Assembly (NCBI RefSeq): GCF_000023025.1
Contig: NC_012997.1
Coordinates: 4,585,125-4,649,124 of the forward strand
Source: Teredinibacter turnerae T7901
GTDB taxonomy: Bacteria; Pseudomonadota; Gammaproteobacteria; Pseudomonadales; Cellvibrionaceae
DNA length: 64,000 nucleotides
Reading direction: 5' to 3'
Below are positions 63,287 through 64,000 of this stretch, in pieces (the first letter of the stretch is position 1; each line of letters opens with the position of its first letter). Both the position numbers and the translations under genes were made by a program. The notes under the pieces were generated by a model. That model was given only the letters and a program-made list of their open reading frames with translations, had not been told where the DNA came from and made no database searches.

Positions 63287-64000
63287 CTATGTACGCCAAA
63301 TTCGCGGAGGCACGGCTTCATTACCATTAAACAATGGCCGCAAATAACGCCAGATATATTCAAACCCTCTGCGACACAGCGCCACATCATCCCCCAGGTA
63401 ACGGGCAATAAACAGGCTGCCCTTTTGGGTTAAACCCCAGCAGTCGGCGCCAGGAGACATGCCATCCAGGGTTTCACATAATTTATCGATCGCATCGCGC
63501 CCTGGCTGGCAGGTCGCCACCAGAGTCGCGAAGGTGTTGCGCCCCTGTAAACCGTAAACACCCGATTGCAGCGGTTCGCCAGCTGCCACTCGATTGCGCT
63601 CTATCAATAAGGGTTTGTTATCAAAATAAACTTCCAACCGCTGCTCGCAATAACCTTGCTGAAATGTTTCGCCACTGGCAATTCGCCCAAGTCGCACAAT
63701 ATCCCAACCGAAATACCGCGCTCCTGCGGCAAGATTAACCCGGGTTTTCAGCTCGGCATTGGCGGTGTTGAACACAATGGTTTCCTGCGGCAGCCACTCC
63801 AGGGTGCTATTTTCGGCAAGGTGAAATTCGATGGTTTGTCGCTGTGAAAACGCAGCACCTTTCGCGCCGTAGACTTTGCCTGCGGACGGTGTTGTGATTA
63901 AGCCGCTGGCATTTGAATCCAGCTCGGCCGAGATGGTTAGCTCATCACCAATAACCATGCCGCCAGGCGGGTGGAGCAGATACACATGGCAGCAATCAGA
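63287..64000 (-). CDS. ureD: Urease accessory protein UreD (5' end cut by window edge)
   Basis: 238 codons visible; the frame is open to position 64000 and roughly 40-50 N-terminal residues are missing. The family block VYLLHPPGGMVIGDELTISA is at the visible start, followed by GLITTPSAGKVYGA, STLEWLPQETIVFNTANAEL and the C-terminal YIWRYLRPLFNGNEAVPPRI. UreD forms the scaffold with UreF that docks on UreABC. First visible gene of ureDABCEFG; the operon promoter is outside the window. Confidence 0.95.
   Translation of the reverse strand, partial: SDCCHVYLLHPPGGMVIGDELTISAELDSNASGLITTPSAGKVYGAKGAAFSQRQTIEFHLAENSTLEWLPQETIVFNTANAELKTRVNLAAGARYFGWDIVRLGRIASGETFQQGYCEQRLEVYFDNKPLLIERNRVAAGEPLQSGVYGLQGRNTFATLVATCQPGRDAIDKLCETLDGMSPGADCWGLTQKGSLFIARYLGDDVALCRRGFEYIWRYLRPLFNGNEAVPPRIWRT

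Overview
The window looks like chromosomal DNA of a marine, polysaccharide-degrading gammaproteobacterium, probably Cellvibrionales (Teredinibacter/Saccharophagus-like). This is inference: it rests on a TonB-Xanth-Caul type receptor, a SutA homologue, the lptM-lysA-dapF-DUF484 order, a TorF porin next to glnK-amtB, and a complete urea uptake and urease locus. No species assignment can be made by eye.

Layout. (1) 1-9.95 kb is the right part of a Tn7-like transposon. It has a tnsAB fusion, a tnsC/tniB ATPase gene and one tniQ/tnsD gene reading leftward, an XRE regulator upstream of tnsAB, and an array of 21-bp repeats at 9775-9953 that resembles TnsB-binding sites at a transposon end. The visible cargo is a DprA-like protein (cut by the window edge), an AHH nuclease toxin with a DUF1629-type immunity protein, and an XRE regulator divergent from a zinc-ribbon membrane protein across twin operators. 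The left end lies outside the window. (2) 10-12.4 kb, between the transposon end and tRNA-Phe, holds a 2-TM membrane protein, a small protein and a caspase-like protein. (3) 12.6-15.9 kb is an inorganic-nitrogen module: FNT-family transporter, PP2C-Ser/Thr kinase fusion, cyanase. (4) 16-31 kb is mixed housekeeping and envelope genes (SelO, cupin, DUF3365 cytochrome, DUF3300, SYLF, a MITE-like element, TonB receptor, TetR with a haem-oxygenase-like enzyme, secreted deacetylase-like protein, alkyltransferase-like protein). (5) 31-34 kb is lptM-lysA-dapF-DUF484. (6) 34-38 kb is sutA, two PII genes, amtB and a TorF-type porin. (7) 38-41.4 kb is a fabB-like gene divergent from an HxlR regulator, plus a REP-type transposase. 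(8) 41.4-49.3 kb is a two-gene filamentous-haemagglutinin/contact-toxin locus with a candidate immunity gene, next to a decayed IS5-family element. (9) 51-64 kb is urtABCDE, a UreH/NicO nickel permease, a sulfotransferase and ureDABCEFG (ureD cut by the window edge).

The nitrogen genes appear to share one control logic. Upstream of the FNT operon, the porin-glnK-amtB operon and urtA there are sigma-54 -24/-12 candidates (GG-N10-GC) about 65-80 bp before the start codon, with GCAC-N7-GTGC sites (the NtrC consensus) about 110-210 bp further upstream. Together they would couple ammonium sensing (GlnK/AmtB) to uptake and breakdown of cyanate or nitrite and urea when nitrogen is limiting. The most unusual candidates are the Tn7-like element with its toxin and DprA cargo, the caspase-like locus beside it, the split haemagglutinin toxin locus, and a terminator hairpin whose 3' arm carries the Shine-Dalgarno of the PP2C-kinase gene. 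No CRISPR array was seen.
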